64,000 nt of DNA from QZLE01 sp033852135 (GTDB lineage Bacteria; Pseudomonadota; Gammaproteobacteria; QZLD01). The notes below the pieces were generated by a model. It was not told the DNA's origin. It saw only the letters and a list, made by a program, of their open reading frames with translations, and searched no databases. The translations under genes and the position numbers were made by a program. The stretch lies in the NCBI GenBank assembly GCA_033852135.1, contig JAWSVB010000016.1, positions 186,001-250,000 of the forward strand, given 5' to 3'. Below, piece after piece: positions 1 through 7,972 of this stretch (positions within the stretch are counted from its first letter, which is position 1; the number at the start of each line of letters is the position of its first letter).

Positions 1-211
1 GCTTCTGTACATTACATGGCATAAAGATTGAAGCATCCACATCATCAGCCAAAGGCTTTACATACTTTTCTGACTTCTCATTTAGATAGGTGATTGCCAG
101 CTCAGCACCAGCATCACGCATAACTTTTGCACATCCGTATGCGATACTGTCCTTGTTAGCTACTCCAATAATTAACCCTTTTTTCCCTTTTAGCGAAAAT
201 AGATCACTCAT
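1..211 (-). CDS. fabI: Enoyl-ACP reductase FabI-like, second copy, truncated by window edge
   Basis: The first 70 codons of a FabI-type short-chain dehydrogenase are visible; the rest lies left of the window. The protein starts MSDLFSLKGKKG and carries the N-terminal nucleotide-binding segment (GVANKDSIAYGCAK). It is a paralogue of the complete gene at 6396-7166 in the same orientation. The last 122 nt of the shared stretch (99-220, the start of the gene and about 9 nt upstream) differ at only 2 positions, while the first 98 nt differ at about 18, mostly in silent positions. The start codon and upstream bases are therefore shared with the other copy. FabI reduces the enoyl-ACP double bond in type II fatty-acid synthesis. 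Confident at family level; which copy does housekeeping work is unknown. Confidence 0.9.
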   Translation of the reverse strand, partial: MSDLFSLKGKKGLIIGVANKDSIAYGCAKVMRDAGAELAITYLNEKSEKYVKPLADDVDASIFMPCNVQK

Positions 212-792
212 TTTGACACCTTACCTTATGTTTAAGTTAAAAAATTTTTTTACCGATAATGAGTTATTGTTTTGAGTAGCCTGTAGAACTTATCTTCATT
301 TACTCGCCAATTTACTCACTATCTTTTAAATAATTAATGCTGCTAATAAACCGTTACATGTGAGAAGAAAATGGCAGCAAATATCAACACAAAACTCACA
401 TGATGCCGCTAATCAAATAATCAACGTAAAGCCATTTTACATACTCATTTGTATTTATCAAGAGTTTTCGATATTTAAATCACGATTAAATCTATAATTG
501 AGACAAAACCATATACACCAGGTATTAACAACAATAGAAAAAACACTACGTATATAACAAATACACCATAAAACTAAAAAGACAAATAACCAAGTAATTT
601 TCAATTTAATCAAAAAATTAGGCTATAAATAAGACTTACATTCTGACATTACACTAAGATATGCCTTTAACAGATAATCAAATATGATTTGCGCTATATT
701 TAACGATATAGGGAATTATCAACCAAAGATTAAACAAGAATACTGACAATTATTTAACTATTAATTAGGCTGCAATAAAGCACAAAATACCG
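212..792. other. AT-rich intergenic region, no gene seen
   Basis: About 580 nt between the left fabI copy (whose promoter should lie here) and the end of the phosphatase gene. No plausible ORF, tRNA or terminator with a T-run was found. One 8-bp inverted repeat, CATGTGAG at 357-364 with CTCACATG at 395-402, could form a loose hairpin in the 3' region of the hydrogenase-phosphatase transcript, but it lacks a U-tract. Confidence 0.5.
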
Positions 793-2004
793 TCAAACAT
801 ACTCTATACGCACTTTTTTGAAGTACTTTTTTTCTAAAACAGCAGCAATATCTCTTATTATATTCTTTCGCATATCAAATGGTTGCATGAATTTAGGATC
901 AAGATGCGCCTCATTAAACCTTGTCCCAATTATAAAATCCAAGCGATCAGTATTAAGCAAAAGCTGTAGCAGAGAGCAAACAGAACTACTGTGCTTCTTA
1001 AGGTTGTGAATATCTTCTTTTTGCAGAATTGAAGCAATTTTACCCAAAGTAACATTGCCCTCGGTCACCATATTAACACCTGAAATATTTGAAACAGGTG
1101 GAACCTCATCCGCAATATTTCCAACCCCATACTCAACCTCAAGACCTAGCTCTCTTGCAACTATTTGCGCAGTAGTCCCCCCACAAATTATTTTTTCCCC
1201 ATCATGATCTCTCACCCTCTTAGCTATATAAGCATCTCTATCTTTGTCATATGGAGGACCAGACACCACAAGCAACCTACGCGGATTACGGTAATAGATA
1301 ACACCACAGGTAATATCATCTTTAGCTTGATGCCCGTCTATAGCATGAGCCTGCTTCACTACACTAGATGACATATCACCAGCAGAAATTTTAGAATTAT
1401 CCTTTGTTAAATCAGTAAGATAAGCTTGAACATCAAGCTCACCCCACCCCTTGGGGCAATTCTTGGACCCAATCCCAGCCTGAACAACCCCATCAGAAAA
1501 AAACACCAACCTATCACCTGGCTCAGCAATAAATGAAGAATAAAAAATTGTATTCTCTTGCGCTACAGGGGTTTCGATCTTTATAGTTTCTTTTGCCAAG
1601 CTAAGAATTTTATTTGCACGAATAATGATGCACTCAGGAGTGGAGTATTCAATGATATTAGTTACACCATCTTGATGCATATCGATAATAATAAAGGTGG
1701 AATAAGCTATTTTGCGCACTTTACACACAGGCAAAGTCTGCAAAATGGATTCAGCTGCTTTTGTTATATCCATATCACTAGAGGCAAACTTGCACGCCAT
1801 AGTTGTAGTCAACGTGGATAACACACTAGCCTTAACACCACTTCCCAAACCATCAGCAAGAACAGTTACGGTGCGATTTTCCCCTTTTACACGACTAGAA
1901 ATAAAACTATCACCACTTACATGCTGGTTATACTTGCAGACATTATAGTGATCGATATCAAGGTGCAGATTATCAAACACACTCCTTTGCTCACTATTAG
2001 GCAT
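793..2004 (-). CDS. SpoIIE/PP2C-type serine phosphatase paired with sensory [FeFe] hydrogenase
   Basis: A PPM/SpoIIE-family phosphatase of about 403 residues. Metal-binding motifs are visible: LADGLGSGVKAS near residue 50, FFSDGV near 170 and DDITCGV near 235. A C-terminal extension of about 150 residues has no family I can name. The gene overlaps the 3' end of the sensory hydrogenase gene by 8 nt if the ATG at 2004 is used; a TTG at 2025 in the same frame is the alternative. Phosphatases of this type are known next to group C [FeFe] hydrogenases, where the PAS-containing hydrogenase is thought to sense H2 and the phosphatase to pass the signal on, probably by dephosphorylating a partner protein. 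No kinase or anti-sigma partner gene lies beside it. Family call firm; signalling role inferred from the pairing. Confidence 0.85.
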   Translation of the reverse strand: MPNSEQRSVFDNLHLDIDHYNVCKYNQHVSGDSFISSRVKGENRTVTVLADGLGSGVKASVLSTLTTTMACKFASSDMDITKAAESILQTLPVCKVRKIAYSTFIIIDMHQDGVTNIIEYSTPECIIIRANKILSLAKETIKIETPVAQENTIFYSSFIAEPGDRLVFFSDGVVQAGIGSKNCPKGWGELDVQAYLTDLTKDNSKISAGDMSSSVVKQAHAIDGHQAKDDITCGVIYYRNPRRLLVVSGPPYDKDRDAYIAKRVRDHDGEKIICGGTTAQIVARELGLEVEYGVGNIADEVPPVSNISGVNMVTEGNVTLGKIASILQKEDIHNLKKHSSSVCSLLQLLLNTDRLDFIIGTRFNEAHLDPKFMQPFDMRKNIIRDIAAVLEKKYFKKVRIEYV

Positions 2005-3697
2005 CTTTGGCACCAAATGAATCAATTATTGAGCTTAAAAGTATTTCAGAATCTGCTGCATTTTCACCAAGCAGATAAGCGATTTTCTGCACTGTTGTAT
2101 TATTATTTACCAACACATCATGTGCTTTTTTAATGATTTGCTCGCGCTGAACAACTGGATTAGTTATATCTTGCACCAACATCCCAGCAATTTGCTTTTT
2201 TTCAATCGGAAAGATTGAAACGGATAAAATCATATCTTGAAAGCGGATATCTTTATTTACCTCTTCATCATTGTATAAAGCGCCAGAGATTAACTTATTA
2301 AATGGCTCCACCTTATCTATACAAATTGATTCAAGACTACCTAGACTCTCATAAATGGTTACAAAATCATCTCCGATTAGCCTAGCAAAGCTCTTATTAC
2401 TTTCAAGAATATTGAGTTTTCTATCAACAATTACCACACCAAAAGGTATTGATTTTATTAAGGCATTTGCCTTTTTTTGCGCCAATCTACGCATATAAGA
2501 TACGCACATTTCAGGCTGGGCAAAGCCTGACATAATCGCGCAAACCATATCGCGACAATTATCATAACCACAACCACCACAATTTAACTCATCTTCACGC
2601 TGCCTTTTACCAATTGAGCGCAAAGATTTTAAGATCTGATTTTCTGAATAGTTTTCTGTAATCACGGGCTCAGGATTCAAGATAAGCTCACACGGCACAT
2701 TCAAATCCAAAGATTGCTGCTCACTCTTTTCATAACTATTGATCGACAGATTTTTACTTATACAGTTATTAGATACCGACTGAAGAGGCCCATTAATACA
2801 TCCACCAGCACATGAAAGTAACTCTAGAAAAACCATGCTATCAGCAGGAAGATTGCTTATATTATCCAAGGCACCTTTTACCTCTTCCATACCTGAATAA
2901 TTAAAATAACTAATGCTTTTATCATTCAATCCAGACAACATTCCACCATCAAGCGGATACAAAGCACCTTTTGCAGATGACTCAGGTATAAAACATTTAT
3001 TCTCGCCAGACAAACTTGATGGGGAAATACCTTTATCTTCAAAAATACGACGCAAACCATCGAAACCTATAGCAACATCAACCTCCATATGATTTTGATC
3101 TGCCTCATGTTTCTTAGCAATACACGGTCCAATAAAAACGATGCGGGTATCATCACCATATAACTGCTTTAATAATCTGCCATGAATAACCATTGGTGAC
3201 CCACACTGCGTAAGTTTTGATGAAAGCTGTGGGTAATATTTTTGCACCAAGCTAACAACAACTGGGCAAGCGGAGCTTATCTGCACTCCCCCACTACCCT
3301 TAAGCTGCTTACTTAGGTTTTCATTTAAATAATCATTTAGATAGTCTGCTGCAAGAGCGGTTTCAGACACACCAAAAGCACCAAGCTCTTCTAGAGCAGC
3401 AATCATCTGCTCAAAAGTAACACCAGCAAACTCAGACACCCACGAAGGGGCCAAGGAAATTATTGTTCTTCCACCATCTTGCAATAACTGTTTAGCTTTG
3501 AAAATATCATTACGAACTTTTTTGGCACTGACAGGACATGTATTTACGCATTTACCACAATATATACAGTGCTCGTTAACCACTACCGCCTCATGGTTAT
3601 CAACCTCAATAGCTTTTACATCGCAATTTCTGACACACTTATAACAATCACGACATTCAGCTACTTCTGTGTATATAGGGAGTTGCTCTGAAACCAT
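1997..3697 (-). CDS. Sensory-type [FeFe] hydrogenase with PAS domain (HydS-like)
   Basis: Domain order: a two-cluster ferredoxin domain (CRDCYKCVRNC and CIYCGKCVNTCP), an H-cluster domain, a small 4Fe-4S domain (CGGCGYDNC, then a distal Cys) and a C-terminal PAS domain (SIPFGVVIVDRKLNILESNK). H-cluster motifs are the sensory variant: L1 reads SSACP instead of TSCCP, so the proton-transfer Cys is Ala; L2 reads GPCIAKK instead of MPCxxKK; L3 reads CAGGCINGP. These changes are typical of putative H2 sensors rather than bulk catalysts. It is co-transcribed with the downstream phosphatase and divergent from rex. The ATG at 3697 is preferred because AGGTGG lies upstream; an ATG at 3718 would add seven residues. 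It probably requires the same HydEFG maturation as HydA. Confidence 0.88.
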   Translation of the reverse strand: MVSEQLPIYTEVAECRDCYKCVRNCDVKAIEVDNHEAVVVNEHCIYCGKCVNTCPVSAKKVRNDIFKAKQLLQDGGRTIISLAPSWVSEFAGVTFEQMIAALEELGAFGVSETALAADYLNDYLNENLSKQLKGSGGVQISSACPVVVSLVQKYYPQLSSKLTQCGSPMVIHGRLLKQLYGDDTRIVFIGPCIAKKHEADQNHMEVDVAIGFDGLRRIFEDKGISPSSLSGENKCFIPESSAKGALYPLDGGMLSGLNDKSISYFNYSGMEEVKGALDNISNLPADSMVFLELLSCAGGCINGPLQSVSNNCISKNLSINSYEKSEQQSLDLNVPCELILNPEPVITENYSENQILKSLRSIGKRQREDELNCGGCGYDNCRDMVCAIMSGFAQPEMCVSYMRRLAQKKANALIKSIPFGVVIVDRKLNILESNKSFARLIGDDFVTIYESLGSLESICIDKVEPFNKLISGALYNDEEVNKDIRFQDMILSVSIFPIEKKQIAGMLVQDITNPVVQREQIIKKAHDVLVNNNTTVQKIAYLLGENAADSEILLSSIIDSFGAKDA

Positions 3698-4269
3698 TTT
3701 ACTTGCCCACCTAAACATTAAATTTCATAACTTAACAAGCCCATTTTTATAACAGCTGATACAAATAAAAATTCATGCAGCAGACTATGGCTTGTGATTA
3801 TTTAATCGGTTCATTACAACGACACTAAAAAATCATATTGAAATATCAATCTATAGGTATTTTTTTGTTTTATCAGAATATTTCAATAAAAAATCATTTA
3901 TAAAATTGCACCGATAAGCCCAATAGTTTTTATTGTAAGCTGCAAACAAACAACAATAACTTAGAAGACATTAGGATTATATTTTAATATCACCATATTT
4001 GTCGATATTATTATCACGAGTAAAGAATTTATATTCATTTTTTGTGAAATTCATTCCAATTAAAATCGGTGATAAATTGATGCGATAACTTTCACTACAC
4101 AAACGGATATATCTGTAATATATGAATTTTATATGGAACAAAACCTAAAAAAAATATATACTGCTAGCGTAGATAAAAACATATATATTGATAAAATAAT
4201 AACGTAAATAGAATAATTATATTTGTAGGACACTGCTTGTAAGATCATTCTGCATTGAAGGGAACTGCT
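3698..4269. other. Divergent promoter region between sensory hydrogenase and rex
   Basis: About 570 nt, very AT-rich, with no plausible ORF. It must hold the promoters of the hydrogenase-phosphatase unit (leftward) and rex (rightward). A partial Rex-type site lies at 4042-4059: the left half TTGTGAA is perfect, the right half ATTCCAA matches only about 4 of 7 positions. A TTGA-N4-TCAA palindrome at about 3838-3850 is too short for an FNR box. Confidence 0.4.
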
Positions 4270-4911
4270 TTGAGCGAAACAGCTATACCAACAAATACCA
4301 TTAGGCGCCTGCCAAGGTATTACCATTACATGCAAGATCTTATAGATCAGGGCGAAAAATATGTAACGTCTGATCAAATATCAAATTATTTTGGCGTGCA
4401 CCCTACTCAGGTTCGTAAAGATCTGGCTATAACTGGATTAATTGGAAAACCCAAAGTTGGCCACATCCTTTCTGAAGCACTCGAGTCTATTCAAAACTTT
4501 TTAGGCTGGAAAACTAAGTTAGACGCATTTATCGTTGGCGTTGGAAACTTAGGGTCTGCAATCATTGGTTACAATGGTTTTGATATTACAGGTGTACGCA
4601 TTGTAGCTGCATTTGATTCTGATCCTGAAAAAATTGGAACCATGATTAATGGTATTGAAGTATTTCCCATGCGGAAATTTACAGATCTAGCTCTAAGAAT
4701 GAATGTCAAAATCGGAGTTATAACCTGTGCCGCAGATGCCGCTCAAGCAGTTACCAACACCATGGTTGTAAGTGGCATCCATGCTATATGGAACTTTACC
4801 CCTGTAAAACCATATGTTCCTGATGGAGTGATCCTGGAACAAACAGAGTTATACTCAAGTCTTGCCGTACTCTCAAGAAAGCTCAAAGAACAAGGTGAAC
4901 CTGAAAACTAA
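4270..4911 (+). CDS. rex: Redox-sensing transcriptional repressor Rex
   Basis: About 213 residues, the usual Rex length. The N-terminal winged helix (RRLPRYYHYM, TSDQISNYFGVHPTQVRKDL) is followed by a Rossmann NAD(H) domain (VGVGNLGSAI, AAFDSDPEKIG) and the C-terminal segment IWNFTPVKPYVPDGV. Rex dimers bind NADH or NAD+ and release DNA when the NADH/NAD+ ratio rises; fermentation and hydrogenase genes are classical targets. The TTG at 4270 is preferred because AAGGGA at 4258-4263 lies six bases upstream; a TTG at 4255 is the in-frame alternative. Its place between a sensory and a catalytic NAD-linked hydrogenase suggests local control, although no convincing operator was found. A bidirectional terminator follows directly. 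Confidence 0.95.
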   Translation: MSETAIPTNTIRRLPRYYHYMQDLIDQGEKYVTSDQISNYFGVHPTQVRKDLAITGLIGKPKVGHILSEALESIQNFLGWKTKLDAFIVGVGNLGSAIIGYNGFDITGVRIVAAFDSDPEKIGTMINGIEVFPMRKFTDLALRMNVKIGVITCAADAAQAVTNTMVVSGIHAIWNFTPVKPYVPDGVILEQTELYSSLAVLSRKLKEQGEPEN

Positions 4912-4946
4912 AAAACGGCCTAAACATTCCTGCTTAGACCGTTTTT
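4911..4946. terminator. Bidirectional terminator between rex and maoC
   Basis: AAAAACGG-C-CTAA pairs with TTAG-A-CCGTTTTT around a ten-base loop. A-runs and T-runs on the two sides serve both the rightward rex transcript and the leftward maoC transcript. Confidence 0.85.
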
Positions 4947-4967
4947 AATATCTTAATAAAGATAATA

Positions 4968-5405
4968 TTATCTTTTCTTTGGTGGCATCACCATGCCTTC
5001 TGACTCCAGAACTTTTACACCTTTCTGGTTTACACACCACGCCTTAAACTTCAGGCGATTCTTCTCACGATTCAACTCAGCCACTTCAACCACAGCTTCG
5101 ATAGTATCTTCAATATATACTGGAGCCATAAAAGTTACAGATGATGAAACAAAGATCGTCCCAGGCCCTGGCAACTGAGTACCCAATATATTTGAGATCA
5201 AACTAACCGTAAGTTGACCATGAGCAATACGGTGTTTGAAGAAAGTGCCTGTAGCATATGCTTCATTCACATGAGCTGGATTAAAGTCTCCTGTTACAGC
5301 GGCAAATTGATAAACATCGGTTTCACTAATGGTTTTAGCAAAATATGCTTTATCACCAACTTCGATCTCACCAATACTTTTTCCCAATATTTCTTGAAAT
5401 GCCAT
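4968..5405 (-). CDS. MaoC-like (R)-enoyl thioester hydratase/dehydratase, intact active site
   Basis: Single hot-dog MaoC protein of 145 residues. The catalytic dyad is visible as GDFNPAH (Asp40, His45), followed by RIAHGQLTVSLIS. Such enzymes interconvert (R)-3-hydroxyacyl and trans-2-enoyl thioesters on CoA or ACP. It is the last of three tandem MaoC genes; the ATG at 5405 sits one base after the upstream stop, behind GGGGGAG. With FabI upstream it would supply the dehydration and reduction steps of acyl elongation. It is the only one of the three with both catalytic residues, so it is the likely active subunit. Confidence 0.9.
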   Translation of the reverse strand: MAFQEILGKSIGEIEVGDKAYFAKTISETDVYQFAAVTGDFNPAHVNEAYATGTFFKHRIAHGQLTVSLISNILGTQLPGPGTIFVSSSVTFMAPVYIEDTIEAVVEVAELNREKNRLKFKAWCVNQKGVKVLESEGMVMPPKKR

Positions 5406-5406
5406 G

Positions 5407-5865
5407 TTACTCCCCCTGCTCTTCATCAGAATCATCAAGTGGCACAGGTGGATTTATAACCCCACTCCCTGTCATTACAACTTTGCCGTCTTGATTTGTA
5501 GCTACAACAGAAAAATCAACTGTATTTTCAGCAACATCTACAGCAGTGATAGTTAAACCAATCTCTATTGTATCTGCAATAAATACAGGTAGAGTAAATT
5601 TCACTTTCTGACTTTTTACTGTTGAACCATAACCAGGAAGCCTCATACCGATAATATTAGTAATGAAACTAGCTGTAAGCATCCCATGAGCAACTCGTTG
5701 TTTAAAAATAGTCTGCTTAGCAAATTCATCATTAATAGGCAAAAGATTTACATCACCGGTCACCCCTGCAAATAACAGCATATCGGTATTGGAAAGAGTT
5801 TTGGCAAAATATGCGCAGTCACCTACTTTAATTTCTTCTACAGTTTTTCCGATTCTGGCTTTCAT
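5407..5865 (-). CDS. MaoC-like hot-dog protein, catalytic His replaced by Pro
   Basis: A 152-residue paralogue of its neighbours. The active-site loop reads GDVNLLPIN: Asp38 is kept but Pro43 stands where His is expected. The following RVAHGMLTASFITNI segment is conserved, so the fold should be intact. Its start overlaps the upstream stop (ATGA), and one base separates its stop from the next ATG, indicating translational coupling in one operon. The C-terminus ends in an acidic tail (DDSDEEQGE). Loss of His predicts no hydratase activity alone. A structural role in a heteromer is inferred, by analogy with heterodimeric hot-dog dehydratases such as mycobacterial HadAB/HadBC. Confidence 0.85.
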   Translation of the reverse strand: MKARIGKTVEEIKVGDCAYFAKTLSNTDMLLFAGVTGDVNLLPINDEFAKQTIFKQRVAHGMLTASFITNIIGMRLPGYGSTVKSQKVKFTLPVFIADTIEIGLTITAVDVAENTVDFSVVATNQDGKVVMTGSGVINPPVPLDDSDEEQGE

Positions 5866-6320
5866 GATTCCTCCTCACAAAAGATAAATGGAGGAATAAT
5901 TTCAGTCTCACCGGTTAGCACTAGGTCACCATCACGATTAACGCATTTAAAGTCGAACCAAACTCGATTTAATTTTCCATCGATCTTAGTTACTTCTACA
6001 GTAGCTTCAATGGTGTCTCCCATAAACACTGGCTTTAGAAATTCCAACTCCTGGGCAACATGAACTGTTCCATTACCAGGATACTCAGTCCCTAGTATTT
6101 TAGAGACTAAACCAGCAACCAACATTTGCGGAACCGTACGCTTTCCATATGGGGTTTTTGCTGCAAACTCTTTATTTAAATGTGTTGGATTGAAATTACC
6201 AATGATGCCAGTAAACTGGTAAACATCAGCTTCAGTAAATGTTTTACCAAACGAAGCTGTATCTCCAATACTGATCTCACTGATAGTTCTACCTATCTTT
6301 GATTCAATACTATAATCCAT
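5862..6320 (-). CDS. MaoC-like hot-dog protein, catalytic Asp replaced by Asn
   Basis: First gene of the MaoC trio, 152 residues. The active-site loop reads GNFNPTH: His47 is kept but the catalytic Asp is Asn42. The following HG of the family is PQ (RTVPQMLVAGLVS). An SD-like AGGGTAAG precedes the ATG. The gene lies 75 nt downstream of fabI and overlaps the next MaoC gene by 4 nt. Like its neighbour it is probably a non-catalytic or altered subunit; substrate binding without catalysis is an alternative. Confidence 0.85.
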   Translation of the reverse strand: MDYSIESKIGRTISEISIGDTASFGKTFTEADVYQFTGIIGNFNPTHLNKEFAAKTPYGKRTVPQMLVAGLVSKILGTEYPGNGTVHVAQELEFLKPVFMGDTIEATVEVTKIDGKLNRVWFDFKCVNRDGDLVLTGETEIIPPFIFCEEES

Positions 6321-6395
6321 TATCTTACCCTGCTTTTTTTTGCTGGTGTATTTACATGCAATTAGCTTCGCACAGGCGAAGCTAATAAGCGAGAA

Positions 6396-7166
6396 TTAAC
6401 CTAATGTGCTGTAACCATCATCAACGTAGTAAACATAACCTGTTAATGTTTTAGCTGCATCAGTTACAAGGAAAGTTGAAACGGCACCGATATCATCAGG
6501 ACCAACGTTATAGCTTGGAATACGATCAGTTACTCCACCCATCAATTTATCAAAGTCTTTAATACCAGAAGCAGCACGAGTCATGATTGGACCAGGAGAT
6601 ACGCAATTAACTCTGATACCCTTACCAACAAGCTCATTAGCAAGATATCTAGTTGAGCTTTCTAGAGCAGCCTTAACTGGCCCCATTGCAGCATAGTTAT
6701 CAACAACTCTTTCAGCGCCTAGATAACTCATAGATAGGATAGACCCACCATCTTTCATCAATGGCTCAGCTAACTTAGTCATTCTCATTAGTGAGTGGCA
6801 GGAAACATCCATTGCAAGCTGGAACCCTTCAAGTGAACAATCAACTAAACGACCATGCAGATCATCCATACTTGCGAATGCAATTGAGTGAACCAAGAAA
6901 TCTAATTGACCCCACTCTTTTTCAATTTTTTCGAATACAGCCTCAAGCTCACCAGGCTTTTGTACATTACAAGGCATGAAGATCGAAGCATCAACATCTT
7001 CAGCTAGAGGTTTTACGTATTTTTCCGATTTTTCATTGAGATAGGTAACTGCAAGCTCAGCACCAGCATCACGCATAATTTTTGCACATCCGTATGCGAT
7101 ACTGTCCTTGTTAGCTATTCCAATAATTAACCCTTTTTTCCCTTTTAGCGAAAATAGATCACTCAT
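6396..7166 (-). CDS. fabI: Enoyl-ACP reductase FabI-like, complete copy
   Basis: 256 residues, normal for FabI. The N-terminal GIANKDSIAYGCAK binds the nucleotide. The catalytic Tyr-x6-Lys is visible in NYAAMGPVKAALES near residues 155-165, and SYLGAERVVDNY matches the FabI active-site segment. It catalyses NAD(P)H-dependent reduction of enoyl-ACP. It heads the operon fabI-maoC-maoC-maoC on the minus strand. Its start region is nearly identical to the partial copy at the left window edge. The paralogue could also work on other enoyl thioesters, but FabI is by far the best match. Confidence 0.93.
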   Translation of the reverse strand: MSDLFSLKGKKGLIIGIANKDSIAYGCAKIMRDAGAELAVTYLNEKSEKYVKPLAEDVDASIFMPCNVQKPGELEAVFEKIEKEWGQLDFLVHSIAFASMDDLHGRLVDCSLEGFQLAMDVSCHSLMRMTKLAEPLMKDGGSILSMSYLGAERVVDNYAAMGPVKAALESSTRYLANELVGKGIRVNCVSPGPIMTRAASGIKDFDKLMGGVTDRIPSYNVGPDDIGAVSTFLVTDAAKTLTGYVYYVDDGYSTLG

Positions 7167-7602
7167 TTTGACACCATTCCTTGTTAGTTATTTTAATAAT
7201 TTCACATAGAGTATGAATAAGCATACCTTGCAACAAGCGATATTTATATATCACCATAAAATTTTATTAGAGTGTACCTTGGATATATGGTTGAGCCAAG
7301 TTGAATTAGCTCAAGCTCTCCTGCTACTTTGGTACAAGCATCATGGGCCAGACTAACATCATGTACACTAAGACGACTGAACGTAGGAAGATTACTTCAA
7401 CACTCTATATTCACTAACATATAACATTCATTCAAGACTCAAAGGTTAATTAGATTAATATCATATAAAACCCACGATATTTCAAAATAAATAACATAAT
7501 CATTACCTCAACACATAACGAACAAGCTAAATGATACTGAATATTGAATTAAAGGCTTAATACGACTAAATTAATACTATAACTAACAAAAGGAGATTTC
7601 TC
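7167..7602. other. Divergent intergenic region upstream of fabI and the TM1266-like gene
   Basis: About 435 nt without a convincing ORF or RNA gene. The only structure seen is a weak hairpin, TTGAGC with GCTCAA, near 7293-7318. A good SD (AAGGAGA) precedes the rightward gene at 7603. Confidence 0.4.
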
Positions 7603-7866
7603 ATGGATGATCATATAATTCTTGGCGTTCACGTAAGCAATAGAGGCCAGCAAGCAGTTGAGCTACAAAAAGTATTTACTGAATATGGCTGCAGCATTAA
7701 AACTAGAATTGGTTTACATGACACTAATGAAAATGTTTGTGCTACCAGCGGAGTTATTCTTTTAGAGGTTTTTAATAAGAATGGTTCTGATATCTCTACT
7801 GAGATGATGGCTAAATTCAATTCAATTGACGGTATTGATGCACAGCGCATGACCTTTGAGCATTAA
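7603..7866 (+). CDS. TM1266-like iron-only hydrogenase system regulator (ACT/NikR-C-like)
   Basis: A small 87-residue protein with one alpha/beta domain of the ACT or NikR C-terminal type. The segments TRIGLHDTNENVCATSGVILLEVF and IDGIDAQRMTF match the TM1266 family, whose genes usually sit with hydEFG and [FeFe] hydrogenases. It has no DNA-binding domain, so any regulation would need a partner; the ligand is unknown. SD AAGGAGA lies seven to ten bases before the ATG, and a strong terminator follows, so it is monocistronic. The family call rests on pattern recognition and on the hydrogenase context. Confidence 0.8.
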   Translation: MDDHIILGVHVSNRGQQAVELQKVFTEYGCSIKTRIGLHDTNENVCATSGVILLEVFNKNGSDISTEMMAKFNSIDGIDAQRMTFEH

Positions 7867-7893
7867 TAAAATAATTCAGTTTTTTTAAATTAC

Positions 7894-7929
7894 AAAAGCA
7901 CCACTGATTATTATCATGGTGCTTTTTTT
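7894..7929 (+). terminator. Rho-independent terminator after the TM1266-like gene
   Basis: Perfect 10-bp stem, AAAAGCACCA with TGGTGCTTTT, a 13-base loop, and a run of seven T on the plus strand. Confidence 0.9.
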
Positions 7930-7972
7930 ATTGTTCTAGGTAAACAGTATCTTCCTAAGAACAAATTTAACT

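Noticed and set aside
90..275. Short plus-strand frame over the left fabI copy
   Set aside because: It is antisense to the FabI coding sequence, which is clearly real.
4042..4059. Rex operator upstream of rex
   Set aside because: Only the left half matches; the right half is poor, so it is mentioned only as a weak candidate.
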